Source: an uncultured Selenomonadales bacterium | GTDB lineage: Bacteria > Bacillota > Negativicutes > Selenomonadales > Selenomonadaceae | Direction of reading: 5' to 3' | Length of the DNA: 6,153 nt | Assembly (NCBI GenBank): GCA_947167555.1 | Contig: CAMVIO010000130.1 | Span: forward strand, 1 to 6,153 | In this document: one piece after another, positions 1 through 6,153 of the stretch | How positions within the stretch are numbered: the stretch's first letter is position 1 | Layout: every line of letters begins with the position of its first letter | Position numbers and translations under genes: made by a program | The notes under the pieces: model-generated | Databases searched by the model: none | What the model was told of the DNA's origin: nothing | The model's input: only the letters and a program-made list of their open reading frames with translations

Positions 1-1365
1 GCGGCGCTGCAAAGCGCGCTGGTGGAGCGCATGGTCGAGATGCTGACGGAGAGCGCGATCTTTGTCGGCTCGCTGGTAATGATGGTGCTGCTGGACTGGA
101 AGCTCAGCATCCTGACATTGATCACGGTGCCGCTGGTCGGGCTGGCGATGGACATTTTCGGCAAGAAGGTTCGCTCGGCGGGCTCGGTGATCCAGGAGCG
201 GATGTCCGATATCACGGCGCTGATGCAGGAAAGCATTTCCTCGGAGCGGGTGGTCAAGTCCTTCGTGCGTGAGGAATTCGAGATCGATCGCTTCCACGAG
301 CAGAACGAGCTGAATTTCCGCGCGGTAATGAAGGACGCGCAGCTTTCGAGCCTGCTGACGCCGACGGTGGAATTCCTCGCGGCGCTTGCTGTGACGGTCA
401 TTATCTGGTTCGGCGGCAAGGAAGTCGTGGACGGCGTGATTACGGCGGGTACACTGGTGGCGTTCCTGACCTACGCGGTGAACCTCGCGAACCCGGTCAA
501 GCGATTGTCGAGAATCTACGCGCAGATACAGAAAGCAATGGCGGGCGCGGATCGCGTGTTCGCGCTGCTCGATATGGAAGAGACAGTGGCGAACGCGCCT
601 GACGCGAAGACGCTTCCGCCCGTGGAAGGGCGCGTCTGCTTTTCGGACGTCAGTTTCTGCTACCGGGAGGATGTGTCGGCGCTGACGGATTTGACCTTCA
701 CGGCGGAGCCGGGACAGATGATTGCGTTTGTCGGCCCGTCCGGCGCGGGAAAGTCCACGGTGGCGAACTTGATCCCGCGTTTCTATGATGTGACGGGCGG
801 ATCGATCACGGTAGACGGCCATGACGTGCGGGATGTGACGACGGAGTCGCTACGCACGCAGATCGGCATCGTGCCGCAGGAAACGGTGCTTTTCTCGGCG
901 ACGGTGCGCGAGAATATCCGCTACGGACGGCTCGACGCCACGGACGAAGAAATCGAGGCGGCGGCGAAAGACGCGGGCGCTCACGATTTCATCATGGCTT
1001 TGCCTGAGGGCTACGACACGGAAATCGGCGAGCGGGGCGCGAACCTTTCCGGCGGTCAACGGCAGCGCATCGCCATTGCTCGGGCAATCCTGAAAGACCC
1101 GCGCATCCTGATTCTCGACGAGGCCACCAGCGCTCTCGACACCGAGAGCGAGAAAATCGTGCAGGCGGCTCTTGACCGATTGATGGTCGGGCGCACGTCC
1201 TTTGTGATCGCCCACCGGCTTTCGACGATCATCGGGGCCGACAGGATCTACGTGCTGGATGGCGGCAGGATCCGCGAGCAGGGCACCCATGAGGAGCTTT
1301 TGGCGGCAGGCGGCCTGTACGCCGGTTTGTACCATATACAATACGGGAAAAAAGGGGAAGCGTAA
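1..1365 (+). CDS. msbA: MsbA-type lipid A ABC exporter (permease-ATPase half-transporter), 5' end cut off by the window
   Basis: Homodimeric inner-membrane ABC exporter that flips Kdo-lipid A from the cytoplasmic to the periplasmic leaflet using ATP. The frame is open from base 1, so the GTG at 22 is an internal valine. The 454 visible residues lack roughly the first 120-130 of a protein that is about 580 long in E. coli. Hydrophobic segments at about 55-96, 103-160, 373-417 and 448-486 look like the last four membrane helices. The ATPase domain follows from about 615: Walker A GPSGAGKST (733-759), Q-loop Gln (877-879), signature LSGGQ (1045-1059), Walker B ILILDE with catalytic Glu (1105-1122), SALD D-loop (1129-1140) and switch His in IAHRLST (1213-1215), so it should be a working ATPase. 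The sequence alone would only say multidrug/lipid exporter; the waaA-lpxK gene directly downstream, overlapping by one base, makes MsbA the best call. Family certain, lipid A specificity inferred. Confidence 0.88.
   Translation, partial: AALQSALVERMVEMLTESAIFVGSLVMMVLLDWKLSILTLITVPLVGLAMDIFGKKVRSAGSVIQERMSDITALMQESISSERVVKSFVREEFEIDRFHEQNELNFRAVMKDAQLSSLLTPTVEFLAALAVTVIIWFGGKEVVDGVITAGTLVAFLTYAVNLANPVKRLSRIYAQIQKAMAGADRVFALLDMEETVANAPDAKTLPPVEGRVCFSDVSFCYREDVSALTDLTFTAEPGQMIAFVGPSGAGKSTVANLIPRFYDVTGGSITVDGHDVRDVTTESLRTQIGIVPQETVLFSATVRENIRYGRLDATDEEIEAAAKDAGAHDFIMALPEGYDTEIGERGANLSGGQRQRIAIARAILKDPRILILDEATSALDTESEKIVQAALDRLMVGRTSFVIAHRLSTIIGADRIYVLDGGRIREQGTHEELLAAGGLYAGLYHIQYGKKGEA
1354..1360 (+). 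promoter_or_regulatory. Ribosome binding site for waaA-lpxK, inside the msbA 3' end
   Basis: The purine stretch GGGGAAG lies a few bases before the ATG at 1365, inside the last codons of msbA. The msbA stop and the next start share one base (TAATG, 1363-1367), so ribosomes finishing msbA could restart here. The site supports ATG 1365 as the start of the fusion gene. Confidence 0.6.
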
Positions 1366-2654
1366 TGCAGTTTTTATACAACATCGCGGCCATTATCGTG
1401 GTATTGCTTATCATCCCTGTGTTTTTGGTGCGGGCAATCCGCGAGCGCGGTTTTATCGAGCGCATTCGCCAGAGTCTCGGCTTCATTCCCGAGGACGCGC
1501 TGGAAAAAGTCGCGAAGAAGAACTGTATCTGGGTACATGCGGCGTCCGTGGGCGAGATCGTGGCGGCCAGCCCGCTGATCAAGGAGTTCCGAAATGAATT
1601 CCCGAAGAGTCCGATCCTCGTTTCCGTGGTGACGACCAGCGGTTACGAGATGGCGAACCGCATTATCAAGGACGCGGACAGCATCATTTATTTCCCGTTG
1701 GATCTGCCGTTCCTCGCGGCCAGCGTTGTGCGCCGGATCACGCCGCGGGTGTTCATGCCGGTGGAGACGGAGCTGTGGCCGAACTTCCTGCGGGAATGCC
1801 GCCGGATGCGCATCCCGGTCATGATGATCAACGGCCGCATCAGCGACAAGAGCGTCAAGCGGTATCGTTATCTGTACAGCCTGAAGGACGAGATGATCGG
1901 CACCATCCAGAAATTCGCGATGCAGTCGCCGATCGACGCCGAATATATCATCCGCCTCGGCGCGGACCCGAATCTCGTCATCGTCACGGGCAATACGAAA
2001 TATGACCAGACTTATACAGACGTCGGCGCCGACGAAAAAGCGCAGCTCCTTGCGGAAATGGGGCTCACGCATAACGGCGGCGTCCTGTTGGCGGGCAGTA
2101 CCCACCGCGGCGAAGAAGACTATGTATTGAAAGCATTCCGCGCTTTCCGGGAGAAGTCGCCGAATGCGAAACTGATCATCGCGCCCCGCGAACTGCTGCG
2201 AACCCGGGAGGTGCTGATGATCTGCCGCCGGGCGGGTTTTTCCGTCGCGCGGCGCACGGAGCTTCTCGAACATCCGTCGGAAGATCATGATATCGTGGTG
2301 CTGGATACCATCGGCGAACTGGGCAAGGTGTACAGCATCGGCGACGTCATCTATGTCGGCGGTAGCCTGATCGCCCACGGCGGACACAATATACTGGAGC
2401 CGGCGGCTCACGGCAAGGCCATCATCGTCGGCTACAACATGGTCAATTTCAAGGAAATCCATTCGCTGTTCACGAAACGGAACGCCGTCGTCACGGTGCA
2501 GAACGAGTCGGAACTGACGGAAGCGGTGCTTCGCCTCTTTGAGGATCCGGAAGAACGGGCGCGCATGGAACGCGAGACTCTGGCCATCATCAACGAGAAC
2601 AAGGGCGCGGCCCGCCGAAGCGCGGTGCTGCTCCATGAACTCCTGAACAGTGTC
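1365..2654 (+). other. WaaA (KdtA) domain of the fusion protein
   Basis: Residues 1-430 align by motif with full-length WaaA, from the N-terminal membrane helix to the C-terminal helix of the second Rossmann fold. Every landmark motif I expect is present, in the expected order and spacing. The Glu of the SVGE motif, the catalytic base in characterised WaaA enzymes, is intact at residue 64. Confidence 0.93.
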
Positions 2655-3875
2655 GAGCAGTATCGTCTTGCCAGCGGTCAGATCAAGTCCACGGACAAGG
2701 TCGAGAACTTCCAGACTTTCTTCTACCAGATTATTCACAGTCAGGATGCCCATGGTGTGGTCGTGCAGCTGTTCCTGGCGGTGCTCTATGTATTCTCGCT
2801 GATTTACGGCGGTCTCGTCAATCTGCGTCTGGCAGGTTACAAGCTGGGCATATTCCGCCGGAAGAAGCTGGATTGCTATGTCATCAGCCTTGGCAACATC
2901 ACGGTGGGCGGCACGGGCAAGACGCCGACGGCCCAGCGCCTCGCGAAGGAAATCCAAGGGCTCGGCTATCGCGTCGTCATCCTGAACCGCGGTTACCGCG
3001 CGAAATGGAAAGGCGACGTGGGCGTGGTGTCCGACGGCCAGACGCTGCACATGAACGCGACGGAGGCCGGCGACGAGGCCTTCATGCTCGCGAAGCATCT
3101 GCCCGGTGTGCCGGTCCTGATCGGCCCGGAGCGCTATCAGACGGGCAGCTACGCCATCGAGCATTTCGGCGCCGAGGTCGCGATCCTCGACGACGGCTAC
3201 CAGCATTGGATGCTGGAGCGCGATATGGAAATCCTGCTGATCGACGCCGTGAACGTGTTCGGCAACAGCTATATCCTGCCGCGCGGCACGCTCCGCGAGC
3301 CGATTTCCCATATCGACCGCGCCGACGTCTGCCTGCTGACGAAGGTCGATCAGGCGACGGAGGCCTCACGGGATTATATTCATCGCATCATCCAAAAGGA
3401 AAACGGGCATGCGCTCGTCGTCGAGAGCGTCCATCAGCCGAAGGGCTTCATCCGGTTCGAGGAATGGGCGAACAACATCGCCAGCCCCGGCGTCGACGTC
3501 GCCGAGATGCGCGGCAAGCGCGTCATGGCGGTCTCGGCTATCGGCAATCCGGCGTCCTTTGAGCAGACGCTTTCCGATATCGGCGCGGTGGTCATCGAGA
3601 GCCTGCGTTTCCCCGACCATCACGATTACACGGTGCAGGAAATGCTGGACGTGGCGGCGCAGGCGCAGCTGCTCGACGCGGAGGCCATCGTGATCACCGA
3701 GAAGGACGCGGTCAAGGTGCCCGCGGAACTCTTGCGCGAGCGGGCCGATTTCAAGATTCCGATTTACGTCGTCAGCGTCGAAGTCACGTTCCGCGACGGA
3801 GAGGAAGACTTCATCCATCTTATGAAACAAAGCCTGAAAGATAAAATGAAAAGAAATGAGAGGCTGTCGGCATGA
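1365..3875 (+). CDS. waaA-lpxK: Fused Kdo transferase (WaaA/KdtA) and tetraacyldisaccharide 4'-kinase (LpxK)
   Basis: One uninterrupted 836-residue protein carrying two consecutive lipid A enzymes. Residues 1-430 are WaaA, which transfers Kdo from CMP-Kdo to lipid IVA: N-terminal membrane anchor (about 4-22), HAASVGE with the catalytic Glu64, ETELWPN (134-140), TGNTKYD (208-214), AGSTHRGEE (243-251) and the GT-B nucleotide-sugar site GGSLIAHGGHN...EPAAHG (332-350). After a linker (about 431-462), residues 463 to about 820 are LpxK, which adds the 4'-phosphate to the disaccharide lipid: hydrophobic segment (465-482), P-loop GNITVGGTGKTP (510-521), GDE (569-571), DDGYQH (609-614), LPRGTLREP (638-646), DHHDYT (751-756) and TEKDAVK (778-784). 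Each half is about the length of its stand-alone E. coli counterpart (425 and 328), so neither looks degraded. The tail is basic. The start overlaps the msbA stop by one base and the stop overlaps the kdsB start by four. Whether WaaA adds one, two or more Kdo units cannot be read from the sequence. Confidence 0.95.
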   Translation: MQFLYNIAAIIVVLLIIPVFLVRAIRERGFIERIRQSLGFIPEDALEKVAKKNCIWVHAASVGEIVAASPLIKEFRNEFPKSPILVSVVTTSGYEMANRIIKDADSIIYFPLDLPFLAASVVRRITPRVFMPVETELWPNFLRECRRMRIPVMMINGRISDKSVKRYRYLYSLKDEMIGTIQKFAMQSPIDAEYIIRLGADPNLVIVTGNTKYDQTYTDVGADEKAQLLAEMGLTHNGGVLLAGSTHRGEEDYVLKAFRAFREKSPNAKLIIAPRELLRTREVLMICRRAGFSVARRTELLEHPSEDHDIVVLDTIGELGKVYSIGDVIYVGGSLIAHGGHNILEPAAHGKAIIVGYNMVNFKEIHSLFTKRNAVVTVQNESELTEAVLRLFEDPEERARMERETLAIINENKGAARRSAVLLHELLNSVEQYRLASGQIKSTDKVENFQTFFYQIIHSQDAHGVVVQLFLAVLYVFSLIYGGLVNLRLAGYKLGIFRRKKLDCYVISLGNITVGGTGKTPTAQRLAKEIQGLGYRVVILNRGYRAKWKGDVGVVSDGQTLHMNATEAGDEAFMLAKHLPGVPVLIGPERYQTGSYAIEHFGAEVAILDDGYQHWMLERDMEILLIDAVNVFGNSYILPRGTLREPISHIDRADVCLLTKVDQATEASRDYIHRIIQKENGHALVVESVHQPKGFIRFEEWANNIASPGVDVAEMRGKRVMAVSAIGNPASFEQTLSDIGAVVIESLRFPDHHDYTVQEMLDVAAQAQLLDAEAIVITEKDAVKVPAELLRERADFKIPIYVVSVEVTFRDGEEDFIHLMKQSLKDKMKRNERLSA
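2751..3824 (+). other. LpxK domain of the fusion protein
   Basis: Residues 463 to about 820. The domain opens with a hydrophobic helix (465-482) like the membrane-associated N-terminal helix of stand-alone LpxK. It then has the P-loop GGTGKT (515-520), the paired Asp of DDGYQH (609-610) and the TEKDAVK motif. The Asp of GDE (570) and the His of DHH (752-753) are probably the counterparts of the catalytic Asp/His pair described for Aquifex LpxK; that assignment is from memory. Confidence 0.92.
3858..3863 (+). promoter_or_regulatory. Ribosome binding site for kdsB, inside the waaA-lpxK 3' end
   Basis: GAGAGG lies 8 bases before the ATG at 3872, inside the last codons of the fusion gene. Together with the ATGA overlap at 3872-3875 it supports this start and suggests translational coupling. 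Confidence 0.6.
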
Positions 3876-4627
3876 AAATCCTTTGTGTGATACCTGCTCG
3901 GTACGCTTCTACGCGGCTCCCGGGAAAACCGCTGAAAGACATTGCGGGAAAACCGATGATCTGCCGGGTTTACGACCGGGCCTCGCAGGCGAGAACGCTG
4001 TCCGGCGTCCTCGTCGCGACGGACGACGAGCGGATTTTGCAGGCGGTGGAATCACACGGCGGGCGCGCGATGATGACGGCGAAGGATCATCCGACAGGCA
4101 CCGATCGCCTTGCCGAGGTCGCGGCGGCGAATCCCGATGTCGATTTGATCATCAACGTGCAGGGCGACGAGCCGTTGATCGAGCCGTCGCTGATAGACGA
4201 GCTGGGGCATGCTTTCGAGAGCGATGACGGATTGCAGATGGCGACGGTGGCGACGCCGATAACGGAGGAAGCGGAGCAAAAGAACCCGAACAACGTCAAG
4301 GTCGTCATGGACAAAAACGGCTACGCGCTGTATTTTTCCCGGTCGCTGATCCCATATCCGCGAAACGAAGCGGGAACGCCCGTACACAAACACATCGGCA
4401 TTTACGCGTACCGTCGGGAGTTCCTGCTGGCCTACGCGAAAATGAAGCCGACGCCGCTGGAACGGGCGGAGTCGCTGGAGCAGCTTCGGGCGCTGGAAAA
4501 CGGATACAAGATCAAATGCATCGTGACAAACGCCCGGTTCGTCGGCGTGGATACGCCGGAGGACTTGGCGAAGGTCAATGAGATATATCAGGCGATGAAA
4601 GAAAACGAGGAGGCGGCGAAATCATGA
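3872..4627 (+). CDS. kdsB: 3-deoxy-manno-octulosonate cytidylyltransferase (CMP-Kdo synthetase)
   Basis: Cytoplasmic enzyme that makes CMP-Kdo from CTP and Kdo, the activated donor used by the WaaA domain encoded just upstream. At 251 residues it matches the family (E. coli 248). The N-terminal nucleotide-binding motif IPARYASTRLPGKP (7-20) is near-identical to E. coli KdsB. Further landmarks are VATDD (48-52), the Mg-binding region VQGDEP (96-101), NPNNVKVV (138-145), ALYFSRSLIP (152-161), HIGIYAYR (174-181), the LEQLRALE stretch (202-209) and the C-terminal GVDTPEDL (225-232). The loop between the SRSLIP and HIGIYAYR motifs is several residues shorter than in E. coli, which is normal variation. 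Start ATG 3872 is fixed by the conserved N-terminus and a GAGAGG site. The gene overlaps both neighbours by four bases (ATGA at 3872-3875 and 4624-4627). Confidence 0.97.
   Translation: MKILCVIPARYASTRLPGKPLKDIAGKPMICRVYDRASQARTLSGVLVATDDERILQAVESHGGRAMMTAKDHPTGTDRLAEVAAANPDVDLIINVQGDEPLIEPSLIDELGHAFESDDGLQMATVATPITEEAEQKNPNNVKVVMDKNGYALYFSRSLIPYPRNEAGTPVHKHIGIYAYRREFLLAYAKMKPTPLERAESLEQLRALENGYKIKCIVTNARFVGVDTPEDLAKVNEIYQAMKENEEAAKS
4607..4613 (+). promoter_or_regulatory. Strong ribosome binding site for kdsA, inside the kdsB 3' end
   Basis: GAGGAGG contains the full AGGAGG consensus and sits 10 bases before the ATG at 4624. It is the strongest Shine-Dalgarno in the window, so kdsA may be translated well in its own right as well as by coupling to kdsB. 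Confidence 0.75.
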
Positions 4628-5451
4628 ACACGGTCAAGATCAGGGACTTTGAGATCGGGGCGGGGAATCCGCTGGCGTTGCTTGCGGGGCCTTGCGTACT
4701 GGAGGGGCTGGAACGGTCGCTCTACATCGGGCGGGAAATCAAGGCCATTACGCAAAGACTGGGAATCCCTTACGTTTTCAAAGCGTCCTTTGACAAGGCG
4801 AATCGTTCGGCGTTCAACAGCTTCCGCGGGCCGGGACTTGAAAAAGGGTTGGAAATCCTCGCTCAGATCAAGAAAGAACTGGACGTCCCGGTGATCACCG
4901 ACATCCACACCGAGGCACAGGCAAAGCCCGCCGCCGAGGTCGTCGATATCTTGCAGATTCCGGCGTTCCTTTGCCGTCAGACCGACCTCGTCTATCAGGC
5001 GGCGCTGACAGGCAAGCCCGTCAACGTCAAGAAGGGCCAGTTCCTCTCGCCGAAAGATATGCGGAATGTGGTGGACAAAATCCTCGAGGGCGGTAATTCG
5101 AATATCATGCTGACCGAGCGCGGCGCCTCTTTCGGTTACAATAATCTTGTCGTCGATATGCGCTCGTTCCCGATCATGCGCTCCTTCGGCTACCCGGTGG
5201 TCTTCGACGCGACTCACAGCGTGCAGATTCCCGGCGGTCTCGGCACGGCGTCCTCGGGCAACCGCGAGTATGTCGAGTATCTGACCAGGGCTGCGGTAGG
5301 CGCCGGCGTCGACGCGCTGTTCATGGAGGTCCACGACAATCCGGAGGAAGCCCTTTCCGACGGGCCGAACATGGTCTACCTGGACAAGCTGGAAGACCTT
5401 CTGAAGGATGCGCTTTCCATTTATAATATTGTAAGAAAGCATCTGTATTAA
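4624..5451 (+). CDS. kdsA: 3-deoxy-8-phosphooctulonate synthase (Kdo-8-P synthase), metal-dependent type
   Basis: Cytoplasmic TIM-barrel enzyme condensing arabinose-5-phosphate with phosphoenolpyruvate to Kdo-8-phosphate; its sugar substrate is the product of KdsD, encoded next. The 275 residues are typical (E. coli 284). Signatures: AGPCVLE (21-27), VFKASFDKANRS (51-62), SFRGPGLE (66-73), TDIH (92-95), PAFLCRQTDL (113-122), NVKKGQF (134-140), LTERGASFGYNNLVVDMR (163-180), FDATHSVQIPGG (194-205) and EEALSDGPN (241-249). Cys24, His198, Glu235 and Asp246 lie where Aquifex aeolicus KdsA has its metal ligands (Cys11, His185, Glu222, Asp233), all shifted by 13, whereas E. coli has Asn in place of the Cys. 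It is therefore predicted to need a divalent metal. Start ATG 4624 has a full AGGAGG site and overlaps the kdsB stop. Confidence 0.97.
   Translation: MNTVKIRDFEIGAGNPLALLAGPCVLEGLERSLYIGREIKAITQRLGIPYVFKASFDKANRSAFNSFRGPGLEKGLEILAQIKKELDVPVITDIHTEAQAKPAAEVVDILQIPAFLCRQTDLVYQAALTGKPVNVKKGQFLSPKDMRNVVDKILEGGNSNIMLTERGASFGYNNLVVDMRSFPIMRSFGYPVVFDATHSVQIPGGLGTASSGNREYVEYLTRAAVGAGVDALFMEVHDNPEEALSDGPNMVYLDKLEDLLKDALSIYNIVRKHLY
5422..5427 (+). promoter_or_regulatory. Possible -10 box of an internal promoter ahead of kdsD (weak)
   Basis: A perfect TATAAT occurs in a short A/T-rich patch at the end of kdsA, within otherwise GC-rich DNA, about 37 bases before the kdsD start. The hexamer 17 bases upstream (TTCTGA, 5399-5404) matches the -35 consensus at only three positions and there is no extended -10. 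TATAAT here also encodes Tyr-Asn, so chance is a real alternative. Confidence 0.2.
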
Positions 5452-5455
5452 GGAG
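5451..5455 (+). promoter_or_regulatory. Ribosome binding site for kdsD
   Basis: AGGAG begins on the last base of the kdsA stop codon and lies 8 bases before the ATG at 5464. It decides the start of the partial gene downstream. Confidence 0.75.
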
Positions 5456-5463
5456 CGTTTTTG

Positions 5464-6153
5464 ATGATAAAAGAAAAGGCTTTGGAAACGCTCCGCATCG
5501 AGACGGACGCACTGCAAAAACTCTTGTCCCGTATCGACGACGAGTTTGAAGCGGCGGCGCGGGCAATTCTCGATTGCAAGGGGCGCGTGATTGTCAGCGG
5601 CATCGGCAAGAGCGGCCATATCGGCCAGAAAATCGCGGCGAGCCTCGCTTCCACCGGTACGCCTTCGTTTTTCATGCATCCGGCGGAAGCGTTTCACGGC
5701 GATCTCGGCATGGTCACGCAGAACGATATCGTGCTGGCCATTTCCAACAGCGGCGAGACGAACGAGATGATAAACATCCTGCCGGTCATCCGCCGTATCG
5801 GCGCGAAAATCATCGCGCTCTGCGGGCGCAGGGATTCGACGCTGGGCAAGAACGCCGACTTTTTCATCGACGCGGGCGTTGAAAAGGAAGCCTGCCCGCT
5901 GGGGCTCGCGCCGACGGCCAGCACCACGGCGGCACTGGCGATGGGCGACGCGCTGGCGATGGCGCTGCTTGCGGCGCGGAATTTCACCGAGCAGGATTTC
6001 GCGGTGTTCCATCCGGGCGGATCGCTGGGGCGGAAACTGCTGCTGACCGTCGAGAACGTGATGCGCAGCGGCGAGGACAATCCGATCATCAAGGCGGACC
6101 GCACGGCGAAGGAAGCGCTTTTCGTGATGACTTCGACGGGCGTCGGCGCGACG
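5464..6153 (+). CDS. kdsD: D-arabinose-5-phosphate isomerase (KdsD/KpsF family), 3' end cut off by the window
   Basis: Cytoplasmic aldose-ketose isomerase turning ribulose-5-phosphate into arabinose-5-phosphate, the first committed step to Kdo. The frame is open for 230 residues to the window edge. E. coli KdsD has 328, so nearly 100 residues are probably missing. A SIS sugar-phosphate domain spans about 35-175: SGIGKSGHIGQK (45-56), STGTPSFF (63-70), EAFHGDLGM (75-83), ISNSGETNE (93-101), KEACPLGLAPT (141-151) and FHPGGSLGRKLL (182-193). Lys49, His78, Glu101, Glu142 and His183 match E. coli Lys59, His88, Glu111, Glu152 and His193 with a constant shift of ten, so the active site is complete. 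A first CBS domain begins near residue 200 (VMRSGEDNP) and runs off the edge. Twelve bases separate it from kdsA. Position beside kdsA favours KdsD over the paralogue GutQ. Confidence 0.95.
   Translation, partial: MIKEKALETLRIETDALQKLLSRIDDEFEAAARAILDCKGRVIVSGIGKSGHIGQKIAASLASTGTPSFFMHPAEAFHGDLGMVTQNDIVLAISNSGETNEMINILPVIRRIGAKIIALCGRRDSTLGKNADFFIDAGVEKEACPLGLAPTASTTAALAMGDALAMALLAARNFTEQDFAVFHPGGSLGRKLLLTVENVMRSGEDNPIIKADRTAKEALFVMTSTGVGAT

Noticed and set aside
22..24. GTG as the start of the ABC transporter
   Set aside because: The frame is open to base 1, there is no convincing ribosome site ahead of it, and starting here would remove the first membrane helices needed by the exporter fold.
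1081..1440. The 10-base string CGGGCAATCC occurring twice (1081-1090 and 1431-1440)
   Set aside because: Both copies fall in coding sequence and encode Arg-Ala-Ile in ordinary family context; they are too short and too isolated to be a functional repeat.
2655..2760. The WaaA-LpxK junction as a degraded intergenic region or sequencing error
   Set aside because: The frame is continuous, the linker has normal codon use, both domains have full length, and the next gene overlaps normally. A real fusion is the simpler reading.
1374..3311. A 645-codon open frame on the minus strand, opposite waaA-lpxK
   Set aside because: It lies antisense to a gene with full WaaA and LpxK motifs. Its translation is rich in Arg, His, Asp and Val with no recognisable domain, as expected when GC-rich codons are read in reverse.
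2873..3562. A 229-codon open frame on the plus strand in another frame of the LpxK half
   Set aside because: It has a very Arg/Pro/Gly-rich composition and no domain, and lies inside a well-supported coding region. It is a high-GC artefact and not evidence of a frameshift.
5461..5463. TTG as an alternative start for kdsD, directly before the ATG
   Set aside because: It would add only one residue; ATG is the stronger codon and has good spacing (8 bases) from AGGAG.
4588..6012. A 474-codon open frame on the minus strand, opposite kdsA and kdsD
   Set aside because: Both genes on the plus strand are certain and keep their active-site residues. The reverse product is Arg/Asp/His-rich with no motif, so it is a codon-bias shadow.

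Overview
The window is a wall-to-wall run of five plus-strand genes for making Kdo, attaching it to lipid A and exporting the product, that is, the inner core of lipopolysaccharide in a diderm bacterium. In order they are: the 3' part of an MsbA-type lipid A flippase (open at the left edge); one 836-residue protein joining the Kdo transferase WaaA (KdtA) to the lipid A 4'-kinase LpxK; kdsB (CMP-Kdo synthetase); kdsA (Kdo-8-phosphate synthase); and the 5' part of kdsD (arabinose-5-phosphate isomerase, open at the right edge). No gap exceeds 12 bases. Three junctions are stop/start overlaps (TAATG, ATGA, ATGA) and each internal start has a purine-rich Shine-Dalgarno, so this looks like one translationally coupled operon. 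I saw no RNA gene, mobile element, CRISPR array, repeat or terminator.

Pathway: KdsD converts ribulose-5-P to arabinose-5-P; KdsA condenses it with PEP to Kdo-8-P; a phosphatase (KdsC, not in the window) gives Kdo; KdsB activates it to CMP-Kdo. The LpxK half of the fusion phosphorylates the tetraacyl disaccharide to lipid IVA, the WaaA half adds Kdo, and MsbA flips the product across the inner membrane.

Organism: the DNA is GC-rich (about 60 % by eye). The compact msbA / waaA-lpxK / kdsB / kdsA / kdsD order and the metal-type KdsA fit the outer-membrane gene cluster of diderm Firmicutes (Negativicutes), with a GC-rich Selenomonas-like lineage as my best guess. This is inference from gene order and recall, not from a search. 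The most notable item is the WaaA-LpxK fusion. I do not see a wholly unknown system here; the families are all standard.
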